Assembly (NCBI GenBank): GCA_020226215.1 | Contig: CM035234.1 | Coordinates: 49,603,275 to 49,667,274 of the forward strand | DNA length: 64,000 bases | Direction: 5' to 3' | Source of the DNA: Sindora glabra | Lineage: Eukaryota; Streptophyta; Magnoliopsida; Fabales; Fabaceae | Shown: in pieces, positions 62,501 to 64,000 of the stretch | How positions within the stretch are numbered: the stretch's first letter is position 1 | Layout: each line of letters begins with the position of its first letter | Made by a program: the position numbers and the translations under genes | Notes under the pieces: model-generated | What the model was told of the DNA's origin: nothing | Database searches by the model: none | What the model saw: only the letters and a program-made list of their open reading frames with translations

Positions 62501-63700
62501 CTTCAATTTAATTGCTTATCTCTTTTATTGCTATTTGCAATTGGTCTCTTCTCCAATTGGATGTTAAAAATGCCTTCTTAAATAAAGATTTGCATAAGGA
62601 GGTGTATATGGAGCAATGATCTAGGTTTATTACTCAAGGGGAATATAGGAAGGCAATAAGTTTGAAGAAATCATTATATAAGTTGAAATAATCTCCTCGA
62701 TCTTAGTTTGGGAGGTTCAATGAAATAGTGACATAATTCAAAATGAAGAAAAGTGATCATGATCATTCTATGTTTTACAAGCAATTTGGTTCAAGATGTA
62801 TTCTTCTAACTATGTATGTTGATGATATTGTAATTATAGGAAGTGATAAATTGGGTATTTCATAGTTGAAAACTTTTCTTTAGACTAAATCCTAAACTAA
62901 AGACCTAGGAACACTTTAATATTTTTTAGGCATTGAAATTGCTCAAGAAAGAAATGGGATTTTCTTATCTCAAAGAAAATATATACTTAACCTCTTGAAT
63001 GAAAAAGGGATAGTTGATGCTAAATCTTATGAAAGTCTTATGATTACAAATGTTAAGCTTAACTTAGAGGATGGGGAGTTGCTTGAAGATCCCAAGCAGT
63101 ACAACAAATTAGTGAGAAAACTGAACTATTTCATTATAACTAGACTTAATATTGCTTTTCAGTAAGTGTGGTTAGTCAATTTATGAACTCCCCAAAGACC
63201 TCTCATTGGAATGCTTTCACACACATTTAGAATTATTGGAAGAAAGTGCCTAGTCGAGGGATCTTGTATGAAAATCAAACCATTGTAATGTAGAGGCTTT
63301 TTTTTATGCAAATTGGGTAGGATATCCTATAGATTGGAGATCTACTTCTAGGTATTATATGTTTATTGGTGGAAAGCTTATGTCATGGAAAAACAAGAAA
63401 TAAACAGTTGTATCTCAATCTAGTAAAAGTCTAAATATTGAATTATGGCTCATGTTACATCTAAATTTGTACGGGTTACTTACCTTCTTTACAATCAAGA
63501 CTCATGAAGTTATATAATTATAGTATGACAATTGAACTGCTACTTATATTACTTCAAACCTAGTTTTTGATGAATGAATTAAACATATAGAAGTTAATTG
63601 TTATTTTATTAAGTAAAAGGCATAAGAAAGGGTCATTAGTCTTAGACATATTAGAACTGACGAATAATTGATTTATCTATTTACTAAAATTCTTTCAAGA
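59560..63700 (+). pseudogene. gag-pol polyprotein remnant of copia D
   Basis: Gag pieces include KVKNNTTHYRAIKEL (about 59927-59970) and IYDL (about 60017). The zinc knuckle region (about 60424-60470) has its first two cysteines replaced by tyrosine. The protease reads WFMDFRTTDHVT instead of W-x-x-D-S-G-A-T-D-H (about 60675-60712). Integrase: YLDMWGPYPG (about 61230-61260) and FVDDYSRMTWLFLMKNHS (about 61295-61350). RT: KWMFVMK (about 62365), LVSKGYAQIYGINYSKTFSP (about 62428-62490), LQLDVKNAFLN (about 62550-62585) and an intact YVDD (62815-62826). The connection FLGIEIAQERNGIFLSQRKY is at about 62923-62985. RNase H: ADWVGYPIDWRSTSRYYMF and MSWKNKKQTVVSQSSKS (about 63307-63430). Stops and frameshifts throughout prevent translation. 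Confidence 0.9.
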
Positions 63701-63767
63701 AAGTAGGTTGACAAAATTTATAACAAGTTAAGCATGACTAATATTTATGGCCTAGCTTAAACGAGAG

Positions 63768-63897
63768 TATTAGTAAATAAGTAATATTATGTCTCACATT
63801 GCTTGTATCTGACAACATATAACATGTATTACATTATATATAATGATTATTTAACTCGATCAAGAATATGACATTATAAATTCTCTTTTAATTAACA
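63768..63897 (+). repeat. 3' LTR of copia D (130 bp)
   Basis: TATTAGTAAATAAGTAATAT...TTTTAATTAACA; its first G is mutated to A. A short purine tract (AACGAGAG) precedes it. Confidence 0.95.
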
Positions 63898-63902
63898 ATC
63901 AA
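63898..63902. repeat. Target site duplication of copia D, right copy (ATCAA)
   Basis: Identical to 57272-57276. Confidence 0.9.
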
Positions 63903-64000
63903 TAACTGGAGGCCGCCACTGCCCTTTAAGTCCAATTCGACCTGTCCTCAAATGGGAAGAAGCAGCGAAAGACATAAGTTCCTCCCTTATCAATGATATG

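Larger units (their letters stand above)
57277..63897 (+). mobile_element. Ty1/copia 'copia D' with a nested solo LTR
   Basis: 130-bp LTRs lie at both ends, a tRNA-iMet-type primer site follows the first, and ATCAA flanks both sides. Without the 1.67-kb nested LTR the element is about 4.95 kb, the normal length of small plant copia elements. The internal region shows gag, protease, integrase, RT and RNase H in copia order, all interrupted. The LTRs differ at 19 of 130 positions by my count, 17 of them transitions, so this is an old insertion. Confidence 0.95.

Noticed and set aside
1..64000. CRISPR array, operon, riboswitch or prophage
   Set aside because: All repeats found are transposon termini, LTRs, microsatellites or degenerate tandem arrays; base composition and gene content are those of plant nuclear DNA.

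Overview
This is an AT-rich, gene-poor stretch of plant (almost certainly eudicot) nuclear DNA. The evidence is several Ty1/copia LTR retrotransposons primed by initiator-Met tRNA, hAT-type and fold-back MITEs, Helitron-like ends, a decayed ent-kaurene synthase gene with plant-type exon order, and one short plant F-box reading frame. There is no sign of bacterial, organellar or viral genome organisation, and I saw no tRNA, rRNA or CRISPR. No previously undescribed system stands out: the window is best read as layered transposon remains around one small intact-looking gene and one dead terpene synthase gene.

Layout. 1-25 kb holds no recognisable gene. It carries a MITE-like element with a perfect hairpin (1.89-3.26 kb), two relatives of an LTR-like dispersed repeat (5.4-6.7 and 20.9-22.2 kb), two nearly complete DNA palindromes (8.37-9.29 and 10.56-11.40 kb), a hAT MITE with a perfect 8-bp target duplication (15.84-16.38 kb), a degenerate ~150-bp tandem array (19.2-20.0 kb), and a degenerate AT-rich array that may belong to a Helitron ending at 24.94 kb. 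The F-box ORF lies at 25.67-25.96 kb. A long-TIR fold-back element follows at 26.45-27.40 kb, then a probable SINE at 27.8-28.0 kb.

31.14-38.56 kb is a nearly full-length copia element on the minus strand (copia A). PBS, PPT, gag, protease, integrase, RT and RNase H are all visible, but the polyprotein is broken by several in-frame stops and one frameshift, and the RT active site reads YVDN. Its 5' LTR is cut to 177 bp yet is bordered by what looks like a matching 5-bp target duplication.

45.8-64 kb is a nest. A truncated plus-strand copia (copia B, 45.81-about 49.34 kb) is followed by a minus-strand copia with ~210-bp LTRs and no visible gag (copia C, 49.74-53.33 kb). Then comes the minus-strand kaurene synthase pseudogene (53.5-56.6 kb), and then a plus-strand copia with 130-bp LTRs and a perfect ATCAA duplication (copia D, 57.28-63.90 kb). 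Copia D is interrupted by a 1.67-kb solo LTR related to the LTR of copia A. B and D belong to one family. None of these elements looks able to transpose by itself.
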